A stretch of 64,000 bases of DNA from Chelatococcus sp. HY11 (GTDB taxonomy: Bacteria > Pseudomonadota > Alphaproteobacteria > Rhizobiales > Beijerinckiaceae). The stretch is from NCBI RefSeq assembly GCF_018398335.1, contig NZ_JAHBRX010000001.1, forward strand, positions 62,001 through 126,000, written 5' to 3'. The translations under genes and the position numbers were made by a program. The notes under the pieces are model-generated. The model did no database searches, had not been told where the DNA came from, and saw nothing but the letters and a program-made list of their open reading frames with translations. Shown one piece after another: positions 20,902 to 34,928 of this stretch. Position 1 is the first letter of the stretch; each line of letters opens with the position of its first letter.

Positions 20902-21861
20902 AGGCTCCTGTCTCGCAGGACGTCGATTTCCCGGTGAAGATGCTGGCCATCGGGACGCTTAGAACAAGCCGGTCCGCAAAGACATCATCTGGCTCACAGC
21001 GTCGGGGCAACGCGCTCGACCAGGCCCACAAAGAAAAGGAGCCGGATCTCCGCTAGGGAAATCCGGCCCGAGTTAATGTCTGACCGAAGTCAGAACACTT
21101 CCAGAGGGGAACGGCCGAAAACAAGCTCTACGCCGGGAGGTGGTGCGGAGCCCAACGTCTTCAGCCACGATCAATATGATAGAGTTTCTGCCTTTTTGCA
21201 ATGCAACATGTGACATGACTGCTATGCAGTTGCCGCATATTTAGTCGGTAAGTCCTGCTGATACCCGTACAACTTGGCCGTTCGCGCGGATGCGGCTGCT
21301 GAAAAAATCAATCATCTTAGACCGTTAATGGGCATCCGGAACTGCTTGAACGTGGCGGCAAGAATCCGTTGACTCTTTTAAAAAAATTCAAACTGGCTCT
21401 TCCCGAGCGGCATTTAACGCTAAAATTCCGCATGGTTGCGAATTTCAAGGTACTTAAATACCCGAATCACTTTGACAAGGATGGCCGGCTTGTATGTCTC
21501 AGCTCAGTTCGGCGATTGGCTTAGATCTGATTGACGCTGTCGAATCGTGCGATGGATGCATGCGAGCCCGCCCGTGGACAGCGAAAACCATTGCGCGCCG
21601 CAACCTGCTGATTTTTTAGGCACAGAGATAACGGGTTTGGTTGCCACTTTTTGAGTTGGAATTGACGGTTATTCCCAATTCAGACTTCTAGGCGACCCCG
21701 TGACTAACGAGGCGGGCCTGATGCGACATCGCGTCTAACGACGAGGTCGAGCTTCGCGAGGCTCGATAGAATCCGAAATGCCGCGAGGCCGCACGCGCTG
21801 GTTGCGCGCGCTCGATCCGTGATGGCGGCAAGGCGGCGCACGTGCCTCACGAAGCCCTTGG
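20902..21861. other. 960-bp intergenic region, partly A/T-rich
   Basis: Between msrP and the convergent lsrB-like gene there is no supportable coding frame. Much of 21060-21700 is clearly more A/T-rich than its surroundings. A candidate small RNA on the minus strand is listed separately at 21030-21169; in the rest I see nothing I can name. Confidence 0.5.
21030..21169 (-). ncRNA. Candidate AbcR-like (alpha-r15-type) small RNA
   Basis: Read on the minus strand, a TATCAT box at 21181-21176 would start a transcript near 21169. It contains an unpaired CCACCTCCC (anti-Shine-Dalgarno-like), a UCUGAC-UUCG-GUCAGA hairpin at 21094-21079, and an end hairpin GCCGGAT...ATCCGGC (21067-21041) followed by TCCTTTTCTTT, a Rho-independent terminator. 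In Sinorhizobium the AbcR small RNAs lie on the far side of lsrB from trxB, the same position as here. The -35 box is poor, as expected for an activator-dependent promoter. Identity is inferred from position and form. Confidence 0.42.
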
Positions 21862-22752
21862 TCAGTAGGTCCAGCGTTGGGCCTTGCTGATCAGGAAGTC
21901 CCGGAAAACCTGGACGCGCGCCACATTCTTCATCTCTTCGGGAAAGACGAGGTAGCTGTCGAGCGACGGCATCTCCACATCGGTGAGGATCTGCACAAGG
22001 CCAAGCCCGGGTTCGACGAGATAGTCCGGCAAGACCGCTATACCTGAGCCCTTCTCCGTGGCCTTCTTGAGCGCCGTGATATTGTTGACCACGAGGTGAT
22101 AGGCGCGCGGGTCCTTGACGTCGCGGCCCGCCGTCGCGAGCCAATGGGCGGCGAGCAGATAATGCGGGATCGCGCCGCCGAATGTCAGGATGCGGTGGCT
22201 GTCGAGATCGGCGAGCTTGTCCGGCTGGCCGAAGCGCTTGAGATACTCGGTGGACGCATAGACATGGAAATGCACTGTGAACAGCCGTCGCTGGATCAGG
22301 TCACCCTGAACCGGCTGGCGCAGCCGGATCGCGACGTCGGCCTCGCGCATGGAGAGGTCGAGTTCCTCATCGGTAAGAATAAGCTCGACGCGCACGTCGG
22401 GATAAAGGTCCAGGAATTCGCCGAGGCGCGGCGTCAGCCAATGTGATCCGAGCCCCAGTGTCGTGGTGACGCGCAGATTACCCGAGGGGCGTTCCCGGGA
22501 TTCGGCGAGACGGGCGCGGGTCGAGTCGAGCCGCATGGTCATGTCCCGCGCGGCGCGGAACAATAGCTCGCCCTGCTCGGTCAGGATGAGGCCACGGGCG
22601 TGTCGATGAAACAGTGGCGCCTTCAGCTCTCGCTCAAGAGCGCTGACCTGCCGGCTGACGGCAGACTGGCTGAGGCCGAGATCATCGCCGGCCCGGGTGA
22701 AACTCCCTGCTTCAGCAACTGTGTAGAAGATACGAACTTTGTCCCAATCCAC
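21862..22752 (-). CDS. lsrB: LysR-type regulator, LsrB/VtlR family
   Basis: A 296-residue LysR protein. The winged HTH covers residues 1-60 (MDWDKVRIFYTVAEAGSFTRAG, LSQSAVSRQVSALERELKAPLFHRHARGLILTEQGE), and the effector domain includes LILTDEELDLSMREADVAIRLRQP. This matches the LsrB/VtlR regulators of rhizobia and Brucella, which control redox, surface polysaccharide and AbcR small-RNA genes. trxB lies immediately upstream on the same strand, as in rhizobia. Confidence 0.88.
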   Translation of the reverse strand: MDWDKVRIFYTVAEAGSFTRAGDDLGLSQSAVSRQVSALERELKAPLFHRHARGLILTEQGELLFRAARDMTMRLDSTRARLAESRERPSGNLRVTTTLGLGSHWLTPRLGEFLDLYPDVRVELILTDEELDLSMREADVAIRLRQPVQGDLIQRRLFTVHFHVYASTEYLKRFGQPDKLADLDSHRILTFGGAIPHYLLAAHWLATAGRDVKDPRAYHLVVNNITALKKATEKGSGIAVLPDYLVEPGLGLVQILTDVEMPSLDSYLVFPEEMKNVARVQVFRDFLISKAQRWTY

Positions 22753-22806
22753 GGCCGCCCCCCGGGCGTTTCTTCGTTATCATCACTCTATCGTCGTCGA
22801 GCACGA

Positions 22807-24811
<2,005 letters not shown>

Positions 24812-24923
24812 GACAGGCTCCGATTACGGTGCGCATGGTGGCTATCGCCCGACAGCCGCGCTTGTGTCAGTCTGCTCACCGGTCTACACAGCCTTCGCAC
24901 CTGCGGGAAGGGATGGTTTCCCC

Positions 24924-25403
24924 TTGCGTTTCACTTTGGACGATACTGACTGGAAAATTCTGGCGGAGTTGCAGTCCGAAGGACGCATAACGAACGTCGA
25001 GCTCGCCAAGCGCGCGGGTCTGTCCGCTCCTCCCTGCCTCAGGCGGGTGCGTGCGCTCGAGGAGGCAGGCCTCATCAAGGGCTATCGCGCCATTCTTGAT
25101 GAAAGACAGCTTGGCTACGAGGTGACCTGCTTTGCGATGGTTCATCTCGCCAGTCAGGCGGAGACCGATCTCGCCCAGTTCGAGGCGCGCATCCGGGCTT
25201 GGCCCCTGGTGCGGGAATGCTGGACCCTGTCCGGCGACATCGACTATCTCCTGAAATGCGTCGCGCCGGACCTAAAGTCGTTCCAGTCCTTCGTGCTGGA
25301 ACTGACCGGATTGCCCAATGTGCGTAATGTACGCACGGCCATCACCCTTGATCAGGTCAAGGATGCGCCGATCATGCCATTTCCGGACAAGGAGACGGTG
25401 TAA
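24924..25403 (+). CDS. Lrp/AsnC-family transcription regulator
   Basis: A 159-residue regulator: N-terminal winged HTH (LDDTDWKILAELQSEGRITNVELAKRAGLSAPPCLRRVRALEEAGLIKGY) and a C-terminal RAM/ligand domain (VTCFAMVHL, ECWTLSGDIDYLLKCV). A TTG start at 24924 fits the family, with GGAAGGG about 10 nt upstream. Longer starts would add a Pro/Ser-rich extension antisense to the ELM1-family gene. It probably senses an amino acid; targets are unknown. Confidence 0.88.
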   Translation: MRFTLDDTDWKILAELQSEGRITNVELAKRAGLSAPPCLRRVRALEEAGLIKGYRAILDERQLGYEVTCFAMVHLASQAETDLAQFEARIRAWPLVRECWTLSGDIDYLLKCVAPDLKSFQSFVLELTGLPNVRNVRTAITLDQVKDAPIMPFPDKETV

Positions 25404-25405
25404 AG

Positions 25406-25936
25406 TTACGGGTGGAAGTAGCTCTTCACCCAACGGGCGAAGTTCGTCGACAGGTACACCAGCCGCAGTTGATCGATGTTCGGCAGGTACCAGGCACCGG
25501 CCCCGTCGGAGGGCAAGGCGAGCAGAATATGTTGCTTGGCGAGCGTCTCGCCCGTCGAGGAGATGACGAAAGCATCGCCCTCGAGATAGTCGGTGGAGCT
25601 TCCGCCATCCATGGGCAGATCACCGCCGTCGCCACCGACGAAGCTCGTCAACGTCACGCCGGTGATAATGACCTGAAGGGTCGCGCCGGTCTTCGACGTC
25701 GTTCGCCGGTCAGCGAACTCCTTGGTGAGCTGGGCGGCGGTGGCCTGCTGGATGATGGCCGCCCAGTCAGTCAACCCTTTGGCCTGCAACGGAGACACAT
25801 CAACGCTGATCGCTGAATATTGCAGTGTCGCTGCGACTTCGGCTGGAAGCTTGAGGTCGCCCCTCGATACGCAGCCTGCCAGAATGAGGGCCGCCAGTAC
25901 GCCAGCGGCGGCGGTGCGACGTGATACGCTACGCAT
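25406..25936 (-). CDS. Lipoprotein of unknown function
   Basis: A 176-residue protein with a basic N-terminus, a hydrophobic core and the lipobox LAGC (Cys22), so it should be a lipid-anchored envelope protein. The mature part has no domain I can name; TLQVIITGVTLTSFVGG and SFVGGDGGDLPMDGGSS suggest a small beta domain with a Gly-rich loop. Its stop is 3 bp from the end of the convergent Lrp gene. Confidence 0.72.
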   Translation of the reverse strand: MRSVSRRTAAAGVLAALILAGCVSRGDLKLPAEVAATLQYSAISVDVSPLQAKGLTDWAAIIQQATAAQLTKEFADRRTTSKTGATLQVIITGVTLTSFVGGDGGDLPMDGGSSTDYLEGDAFVISSTGETLAKQHILLALPSDGAGAWYLPNIDQLRLVYLSTNFARWVKSYFHP

Positions 25937-26029
25937 GACGGTCCCTCCTGCTTACTCTTTTAACGCGAATTCCAGGCTCGCGGTTCACTTGCGCCGCAGA
26001 GATGCCAGCCTGCCAAAAAAGGCGCGGGA

Positions 26030-26503
26030 CTAGATGAAAGCGACTTTGACGATCTCGTAGGACTTGCCGCCGCCGGGCGTATTGACCTCGACCGTGTCGC
26101 CGACGGATTTGCCGATGAGCGCGCGAGCGACGGGGGACGTGATCGACATCTTGCCGCGGCGCACGTCCGCCTCGGGCTCGCCGACGATCTGATAGACGCG
26201 TTCTTCCTCGGTGTCCTCGTCGACGAGGGTCACGGTCGCACCGAACTTGACGCTCTTTCCATCGAGTTTGCTGACATCGATGATGTCAGCGCGCGAAATC
26301 AGGCCCTCGAGCTCCTGTACGCGGCCTTCATTGAGGCCCTGGGCTTCCTTCGCCGCGTGATACTCGGCATTCTCAGACAAATCGCCCAACGCACGCGCTT
26401 CCGCGATCGCCTGGATGATGCGCGGACGCTCCTGCTGCTGGCGGTGCTTCAACTCCGTTTCCAGAGCAGCGTAGCCCGCCGCGGTCATCGGGATCTTCTC
26501 CAT
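26030..26503 (-). CDS. greA: Transcription elongation factor GreA
   Basis: A 157-residue GreA of normal length. The N-terminal coiled coil starts [19 protein letters not shown] and carries the acidic tip [14 protein letters not shown]. The C-terminal FKBP-like domain has [30 protein letters not shown] and [23 protein letters not shown]. It rescues backtracked RNA polymerase by stimulating transcript cleavage. The placement near carB is typical of rhizobia. Confidence 0.96.
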   Translation of the reverse strand: MEKIPMTAAGYAALETELKHRQQQERPRIIQAIAEARALGDLSENAEYHAAKEAQGLNEGRVQELEGLISRADIIDVSKLDGKSVKFGATVTLVDEDTEEERVYQIVGEPEADVRRGKMSITSPVARALIGKSVGDTVEVNTPGGGKSYEIVKVAFI

Positions 26504-26652
26504 TCGTCCTTCTCTCGCAATACAATGTCGCCCCCGGCCGTCCCGCCTTCGCGGGGTGGTCCGAACCCAGGGTTCCAGGGTCGGGATATTAGGCTATCGG
26601 GGATGCGACGGGATCAATGAAAAAACTCTGTTCTGCCACGACTGGCGGTCGA

Positions 26653-29985
<3,333 letters not shown>

Positions 29986-30475
29986 GGTCGTCCGGTATTG
30001 TCCTGACTCGGGGAACCCGTGCTGTCGCGAGGCCTGGAACAGATCAGGCAACAGCATGAGCGCTTCTTATATCTGAGTGTGCGGCTCAACGCGAAGAACG
30101 GTTGCCCGTTGTCCGTGGGGCCTACACCCGGCGTGGCGGCGCGATCCGCCTCCGCACATCCCGGGACACGTTTGGCCAGGATGAGCGCGCGGACCGCAAA
30201 GTTCGAGAATAACGTCGGCTGAAGCTGTCGTTTACACGGGGTCGCGCGGCAAAGGAAGCCCTAAAGGCGTCTCGCCAGTGCATCGCACACATGCGTTGGT
30301 GGTTCATGCGCGGTCCGTTAGACAGTTGTTGGGTGGTTAGACGGTGCTTGGGCGGTGGTTGCATTCCAGATGGCCGAGAAACCCGGTTGGCAAAGCGATA
30401 GCCGAGGCGATATGGCAAGGTCACGTGCTGCGTGCCGCAGTGGCTGGGCTGAGGGGTGCGCGCCGAAGGAACATC
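29986..30475. other. 490-bp intergenic region between carB and the divergent GtrA-family gene
   Basis: I find no gene or RNA here. Frames on both strands are short or Arg/Pro-rich shadows without ribosome sites. Promoters for the two divergent genes must lie in it, but no site stands out. Confidence 0.45.
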
Positions 30476-30898
30476 ATGAGCGACCGTTCGTCCTTCATCG
30501 CCCGTCATGCCGCCGGTTTGCCGCGGCAGGTCGGCAGCTTCGTCATCGTGGGCCTTCTCGCCGCGGTTGCCCATTTTGGCACCCTGATCGGCCTCGTCGA
30601 GGGTCTCGGGCTGCCGCCGGTGCCGGCCACGCTCATCGGCTTCATCGCTGGCGGCATCGTGTCCTACATTCTCAACCGCAGCATGACTTTCGAGAGCACG
30701 CGTCCCCATCGCGAGGCCGGCTGGCGTTTCGCGATCGTAGCGAGTGGCGGTTTCGGGCTCACTTTCGCATTGATGTATGTCTTCATTCATCAATGCGCGC
30801 TGCCGTATCTGCCCGCACAGGTCGTGACGACTGGCATCGTGCTCGTCTGGAATTTCCTCGGCAATAAGCTCTGGACCTTCGGCGCCGGGCCGCTGTGA
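30476..30898 (+). CDS. GtrA family membrane protein
   Basis: A 140-residue protein with four transmembrane helices and the GtrA signature: QVGSFVIVGLLAAVAHFGTL, FIAGGIVSYILNRSMTFES, and the ending WNFLGNKLWTFG. GtrA-like proteins are thought to flip polyprenyl-linked sugars for surface glycosylation. No glycosyltransferase is next to it. GAAGGA precedes the ATG. Confidence 0.88.
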   Translation: MSDRSSFIARHAAGLPRQVGSFVIVGLLAAVAHFGTLIGLVEGLGLPPVPATLIGFIAGGIVSYILNRSMTFESTRPHREAGWRFAIVASGGFGLTFALMYVFIHQCALPYLPAQVVTTGIVLVWNFLGNKLWTFGAGPL

Positions 30899-31001
30899 GG
30901 GAGGCTGCGGTGCTCCCTCTCCGATATGGGAGAGGGCTGGGGTGAGGGACAGGCGCTTGCGCGAGAGGATAGGGCGCCGCGTGCGCTATTCCATCGCGGG
31001 C

Positions 31002-31118
31002 GTCATCCCGGAGCGTTGCGCAGCAACCAGTCCGGGAACCATGAACACAGCCGGTGCTCCATGAATACACGTAGTGTTCATAGATCCCGGACAGCGGCTA
31101 TGCCGCTTCCGGGATGAC
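31002..31118. repeat. REP-like inverted repeat
   Basis: GTCATCCCGGAGC at 31002 mirrors TTCCGGGATGAC ending at 31118, with inner GTCCGGGAACCATGAACAC and GTGTTCATAGATCCCGGAC forming a second nested inverted pair. The 347-bp gap between the GtrA-family and methyltransferase genes is mostly this element and GC-rich hairpins; no gene is seen. Confidence 0.6.
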
Positions 31119-31210
31119 CGCTGAGGGTCCATTGCTTAAAAAGGGCCAAAGGCCGAGGCAGTACGGTTTCCGGCCGCGTGGCCCCACCCGACCTCGCTGA
31201 CGCGAGGCCA

Positions 31211-31229
31211 CCCTCCCCGGAGGGGAGGG
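31211..31229 (-). terminator. Perfect 8-bp hairpin after methyltransferase gene
   Basis: CCCTCCCC-GGA-GGGGAGGG, 16 bases beyond the methyltransferase stop. No U run follows. It is similar to hairpins common in the intergenic repeats of this chromosome (34605, 34687). Confidence 0.35.
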
Positions 31230-31245
31230 ATCGGCGCCCCACGCC

Positions 31246-31977
31246 TCACCCTGCAGCAGCCGTCTCCACGCGCGCCGCAGCTGCCGCCGGAGCAGGTTCG
31301 GCGATGATCAGCATGCGATCCTGGTTATGGCCGATGTTCGGGCGTTGCCGTCGGGCGGAAAAGCCGGCGGCGGCCAGCGCTGCGATGATCTCGCCCTCGC
31401 TGTAATGGGTCAGGCCGAGCTGCCCGCGCAGTTTCCGATAGTCCGACAAGGCCGTGCGGACCAGTCCGAGGCAGGCGGCGCCGAGGAAGCCTCCAGTCCA
31501 CCCGAAGCCAAGCAGCGCCTTGACGTCGGCGAGCGGGCTCATGCCGGGTTGCAGGATATCGGCGAGCACCAGTCGGCCATCCGGCACCAACTTGCCGCGC
31601 AAGGTGGCGAAGACTGCGGCCGCCTCATCCTTGGTCAGGTACTGCAGCACCGAGTTGATGATCACGAGATCGAAGGATCCGCCCGGCAGGGCGGCGATAT
31701 CGTCCGGCGAAGCGACATCGATATTGGCGACAGAAGCAAAGCGCTCGATCAGCTTCTCGCGTACGCGAGGGGCCGCATCGACGAGGGTGAGTGACCGGCA
31801 TTGCGCCGCGACATCGGTCGACGCGAGCGCTTCGCCGCAGCCGTAATCGAGCACGCGCGCTTCGCGGGACGGCAGAAGCTTGACGATGTCGCGCGCGATC
31901 AGGCGGTAGTGCAGGAGCTTGTGGCGCTCGTTGACATAGATCGGTGTGTCGGAATTCCAGAAATCGGTCCAGGTCAT
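31246..31977 (-). CDS. Class I SAM-dependent methyltransferase
   Basis: A 243-residue methyltransferase: motif I VLDYGCGEALAS, the acidic strand LTLVDAAP, and post-motif FDLVIINSVLQYL followed by DGRLVLADIL. The substrate is unknown. The ATG at 31977 gives the start MTWTDFWNSDTPIYVNERHK; a GTG at 32007 is possible, but neither has a good ribosome site. The alanine-rich C-terminal tail (about 20 residues) looks dispensable. Confidence 0.78.
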   Translation of the reverse strand: MTWTDFWNSDTPIYVNERHKLLHYRLIARDIVKLLPSREARVLDYGCGEALASTDVAAQCRSLTLVDAAPRVREKLIERFASVANIDVASPDDIAALPGGSFDLVIINSVLQYLTKDEAAAVFATLRGKLVPDGRLVLADILQPGMSPLADVKALLGFGWTGGFLGAACLGLVRTALSDYRKLRGQLGLTHYSEGEIIAALAAAGFSARRQRPNIGHNQDRMLIIAEPAPAAAAARVETAAAG

Positions 31978-32016
31978 GCGCTTGGCACTCGCGATTGGCG
32001 CAAGCACTGTGGCGCT

Positions 32017-32532
32017 TCACCAGGCGTCGAGCAAGCCGCCTTTTATACCCGTCACGGGGTCGGTTTCCGGTTTTGGCACCTTGGCGATCCGCACGCGGGC
32101 GGCCTCATAGGCCGCGAGATCGGCTTTTATCAGGTCATAGCCACATCCCGGCGGATAGGCGCCGACGACGAGGAAGTCCTTGGACGCCTCAAGGCACATG
32201 TGGCCGACGCCTGCCGGAATGACGACGACATCGCCAGCCCGGACATCGAGATCCTGGCCGGTCTCGCCGCCGAACCGCACACGGCCATGCCCGCCCGCTA
32301 TGCCGAGCACTTCGTGGGTCAAGGAGTGATAGTGGTGATAGGGGAAGATCCCGTTGCGCCAGCTATCCGTCCAGCCGTTGCCGGTGAACAGGTCTTCCAG
32401 CGCTCCGGCCGGGTCGTCCGCATCGAGCCTTGCCGCGGCCCGATAGACGAGGAGCGGCAGGCTGTTGTTGGGAATTGCGCCATCGCCACTGAAGGTGAAG
32501 CGCTGCGGCACGGCCGGCGTATCCTGTCCCAT
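32017..32532 (-). CDS. Cupin domain protein, YjlB-like
   Basis: A 171-residue single-domain cupin. HHYHSLTHEVLGIAGGHGRVRFGG and the second motif VVIPAGVGHMCLEA give the usual His/Glu metal set. The layout matches the YjlB-like cupins of unknown substrate. It lies 39 nt upstream of the methyltransferase start on the same strand and may be co-transcribed with it. Confidence 0.8.
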   Translation of the reverse strand: MGQDTPAVPQRFTFSGDGAIPNNSLPLLVYRAAARLDADDPAGALEDLFTGNGWTDSWRNGIFPYHHYHSLTHEVLGIAGGHGRVRFGGETGQDLDVRAGDVVVIPAGVGHMCLEASKDFLVVGAYPPGCGYDLIKADLAAYEAARVRIAKVPKPETDPVTGIKGGLLDAW

Positions 32533-32642
32533 GGCGGCGGCTCCCGATTGTTGATCCCGGTAGAGCCGGACAAAGCGTCCGGCTCTGGGACAACTGACAT
32601 CGCCGCCGTTGGTTCAAGACCGCGGGCTTAAAGCCTCAGCTT

Positions 32643-33881
32643 TCAGATCTGCTTGGCTTTCTTCTCGCTCTCGATGAGCGCGACGAAGCGATCGAACAGG
32701 TAGTGGCTGTCCTGTGGACCGGGCGAAGCCTCGGGATGGTGCTGCACCGAGAAGGCCGGACGGTCCGTCAAGGCGATGCCGCAGTTCGAGCCGTCGAACA
32801 GCGAGATATGGGTTTCGACAGCGTTGGCTGGCAGGCTGTCGCGGTCGACCGCGAAGCCGTGGTTCATCGAGACGATCTCGACCTTGCCGGTCGTCTCGTC
32901 CTTCACGGGGTGGTTCGCGCCATGATGGCCCTGGTGCATCTTGGCGGTCTTGGCGCCGATGGCGAGCCCGAGCATCTGGTGGCCGAGGCAGATGCCGAAG
33001 GTCGGCAGCTTCTCGTCGAGGATCCTGCGGATTACGGGGACCGAATACTGGCCCGTCGCGGCCGGATCGCCGGGGCCGTTGGCGAGGAACACGCCATCCG
33101 GGTTCAGCGCAAGGATGTCCTCGGCGGAGGCCGTCGCCGGCATGACCGTCACCTTGCAGTCGCGCTCGGCGAGGAGACGCAGAATGTTGCGTTTCACGCC
33201 GTAGTCGATCGCGACGACATGGTACTTGGCCTCGCCTTCGCGGCGGCCATAGCCGTTGTCCAGCGTCCAGGGCGTCTCGTCCCATTCGTAGCGCTGGGTG
33301 GTGCCGACCAGCGGCACGAGGTCGAGCCCATCCATGGAGGGCACGGCGGCCGCCTTCGCCTTCAGGGCCTCGACATCGAAATTGCCGTCGGGGTCATGGG
33401 CGATGATGGCATTCGGCATGCCCTTGTCGCGGATGAGCGCGGTCAACGCCCGGGTGTCGATGCCGGACAGGCCGACGATGCCGCGCGCCTTCAGCCACTG
33501 GTCGAGATGACGGCTCGCGCGCCAGTTCGCCGGCGAGGTCACGTCCGCGTGGACGACGATGCCGCGCACGCCGGACGATGCGGCCATGTTGACCGTCTCG
33601 ATGTCCTCGTCGTTGACGCCGACATTGCCGATATGCGGAAAGGTGAAAGTAATGATCTGGCCGGCATAGGAAGGATCGGTGAGGATCTCCTGATAGCCGG
33701 TCATGGCCGTGTTGAAGCAGACCTCGCCGGGCGCCTCGCCCGCGGCGCCAAGCCCGAAGCCCTCAAGCACCGTGCCGTCAGCCAGCACGAGGAGTGCGGT
33801 CGGGCGCGGCTCGCTCCAGCCGGCGACAGATTGCGCGCCGGAGTGGAGGCCGCGGTCAGCATCGTCTTGCAGCGTCGCCAT
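32643..33881 (-). CDS. carA: Carbamoyl-phosphate synthase small subunit (glutamine amidotransferase)
   Basis: A 412-residue subunit that feeds ammonia from glutamine to CarB. The N-terminal CarA-specific domain (LLVLADGTVLEGFGLG, GYQEILTDPSYAGQIITFT) precedes the class I amidotransferase domain, with the catalytic Cys in FGICLGHQMLGLA and the His/Glu pair in VQHHPEASPGP. About 18 extra N-terminal residues (from MATLQDDADRG) precede the conserved start. The start at 33881 has only GGA close upstream. It is divergent from yqeY. Confidence 0.96.
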   Translation of the reverse strand: MATLQDDADRGLHSGAQSVAGWSEPRPTALLVLADGTVLEGFGLGAAGEAPGEVCFNTAMTGYQEILTDPSYAGQIITFTFPHIGNVGVNDEDIETVNMAASSGVRGIVVHADVTSPANWRASRHLDQWLKARGIVGLSGIDTRALTALIRDKGMPNAIIAHDPDGNFDVEALKAKAAAVPSMDGLDLVPLVGTTQRYEWDETPWTLDNGYGRREGEAKYHVVAIDYGVKRNILRLLAERDCKVTVMPATASAEDILALNPDGVFLANGPGDPAATGQYSVPVIRRILDEKLPTFGICLGHQMLGLAIGAKTAKMHQGHHGANHPVKDETTGKVEIVSMNHGFAVDRDSLPANAVETHISLFDGSNCGIALTDRPAFSVQHHPEASPGPQDSHYLFDRFVALIESEKKAKQI

Positions 33882-34062
33882 GTTCCGTTTAAGCCCTCGG
33901 TCAGCCCGGCGTGCGGGCATGGAAAAGGCGGGCCAAAAAGCCCGAAGGCCGCCCGCGCGTCACATTCGTCGTCGTTTAATGAACGAATGACATACACGTC
34001 AACGCTCTATTCGTCACCTCCCGTGTGAGGTGGCGGATGGGGAAACAAAGGATGCCCTGGCG

Positions 34063-34527
34063 ATGTCCACTTTGCGCGAAAGCTTCACCGCGGCCATGAA
34101 GGAGGCCATGAAGGCGGGCGACAAGACGCGGCTGTCCGCCGTGCGCCTCATCCAGGCCAAGCTCAAGGACAAGGACATCGAGGCGCGCGGCGCCGGGAAG
34201 GGTACCGCCACCGACGACGAGATCCTCTCCATGCTCCAGAAGGAGATCAAGCAGCGCCAAGAGTCGGCGGCCATCTACAGCCAGGCCGGCCGCGCCGAGC
34301 TCGCCGACCAGGAGAATGCGGAAATCGCCGTCATTTCCTCCTTCCTGCCGCAGCAGCTTGATGAGGCCGAGGTCGCGGCCGCCATCGACGCGGCGATCGC
34401 CGAGACAGGCGCCGCCAGCATCAAGGACATGGGCAAGGTCGTCGGCCATCTCAAGGGCGCCTATGCTGGCCGCATGGATTTCGCCAAGGCGAGTGCTGCG
34501 GTGAAGGCCAAGCTGTCGGGCGCCTGA
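34063..34527 (+). CDS. GatB/YqeY domain protein
   Basis: A 154-residue YqeY-type protein: LRESFTAAMKEAMKAGDKTRLSAVRLI, IEARGAGKGTATDDEILSMLQKEIKQRQES and DMGKVVGHLKGAYAGRMD. The fold is the tRNA-binding domain found in GatB and GlnRS, but the free-standing family has no proven role. The ATG at 34063 has AAGGA about 10 nt upstream. Position between carA and dnaG is typical of the lineage. Confidence 0.92.
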   Translation: MSTLRESFTAAMKEAMKAGDKTRLSAVRLIQAKLKDKDIEARGAGKGTATDDEILSMLQKEIKQRQESAAIYSQAGRAELADQENAEIAVISSFLPQQLDEAEVAAAIDAAIAETGAASIKDMGKVVGHLKGAYAGRMDFAKASAAVKAKLSGA

Positions 34528-34604
34528 GGAGCTTCCGGTCTGTCGTTCTTCGGCACCGGGTGTCACCGATTGACGTGATGACGCGCGACGATTGCCTCCT
34601 CCTA

Positions 34605-34709
34605 CCTCTCCCCGCCGGGGAGAGGTCGCGCCGCAGGCGCGGGTGAGGGGGACGCCCGCCGGAAAACGACAATCCCCTCACCCCAACCCTCTCCCCGCCG
34701 GGGAGAGGG
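34605..34709. repeat. Paired CTCTCCCCGCCGGGGAGAG hairpins
   Basis: Two near-identical perfect hairpins, at 34605-34625 and 34687-34709, separated by GCGGGTGAGGGG and CCCCTCACCCC, which also pair. The whole thus forms a nested inverted repeat. It occupies much of the 400-bp gap between yqeY and dnaG, where I see no gene. Such elements are common intergenic repeats in high-GC alphaproteobacteria. Confidence 0.6.
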
Positions 34710-34928
34710 AGAAAACCGGGTGGCCTTGTTCTCTCCATTGGCGGAAAAGCCGCGCGGCTCGGTGCATCACCACTGACCTGACGACACGTCTAGCTCCTGT
34801 GGACGAACGGGATAAGCCGCTCAACAGGGGATAACTTTCTCGCGCTGTGGTCGCGTCTTCCGGCGTGGCAGCGCGGCGATGCGGCTGCTCTTGCGTTGGC
34901 CGCGCTCGGGGACCATCCTTCGGTGATC

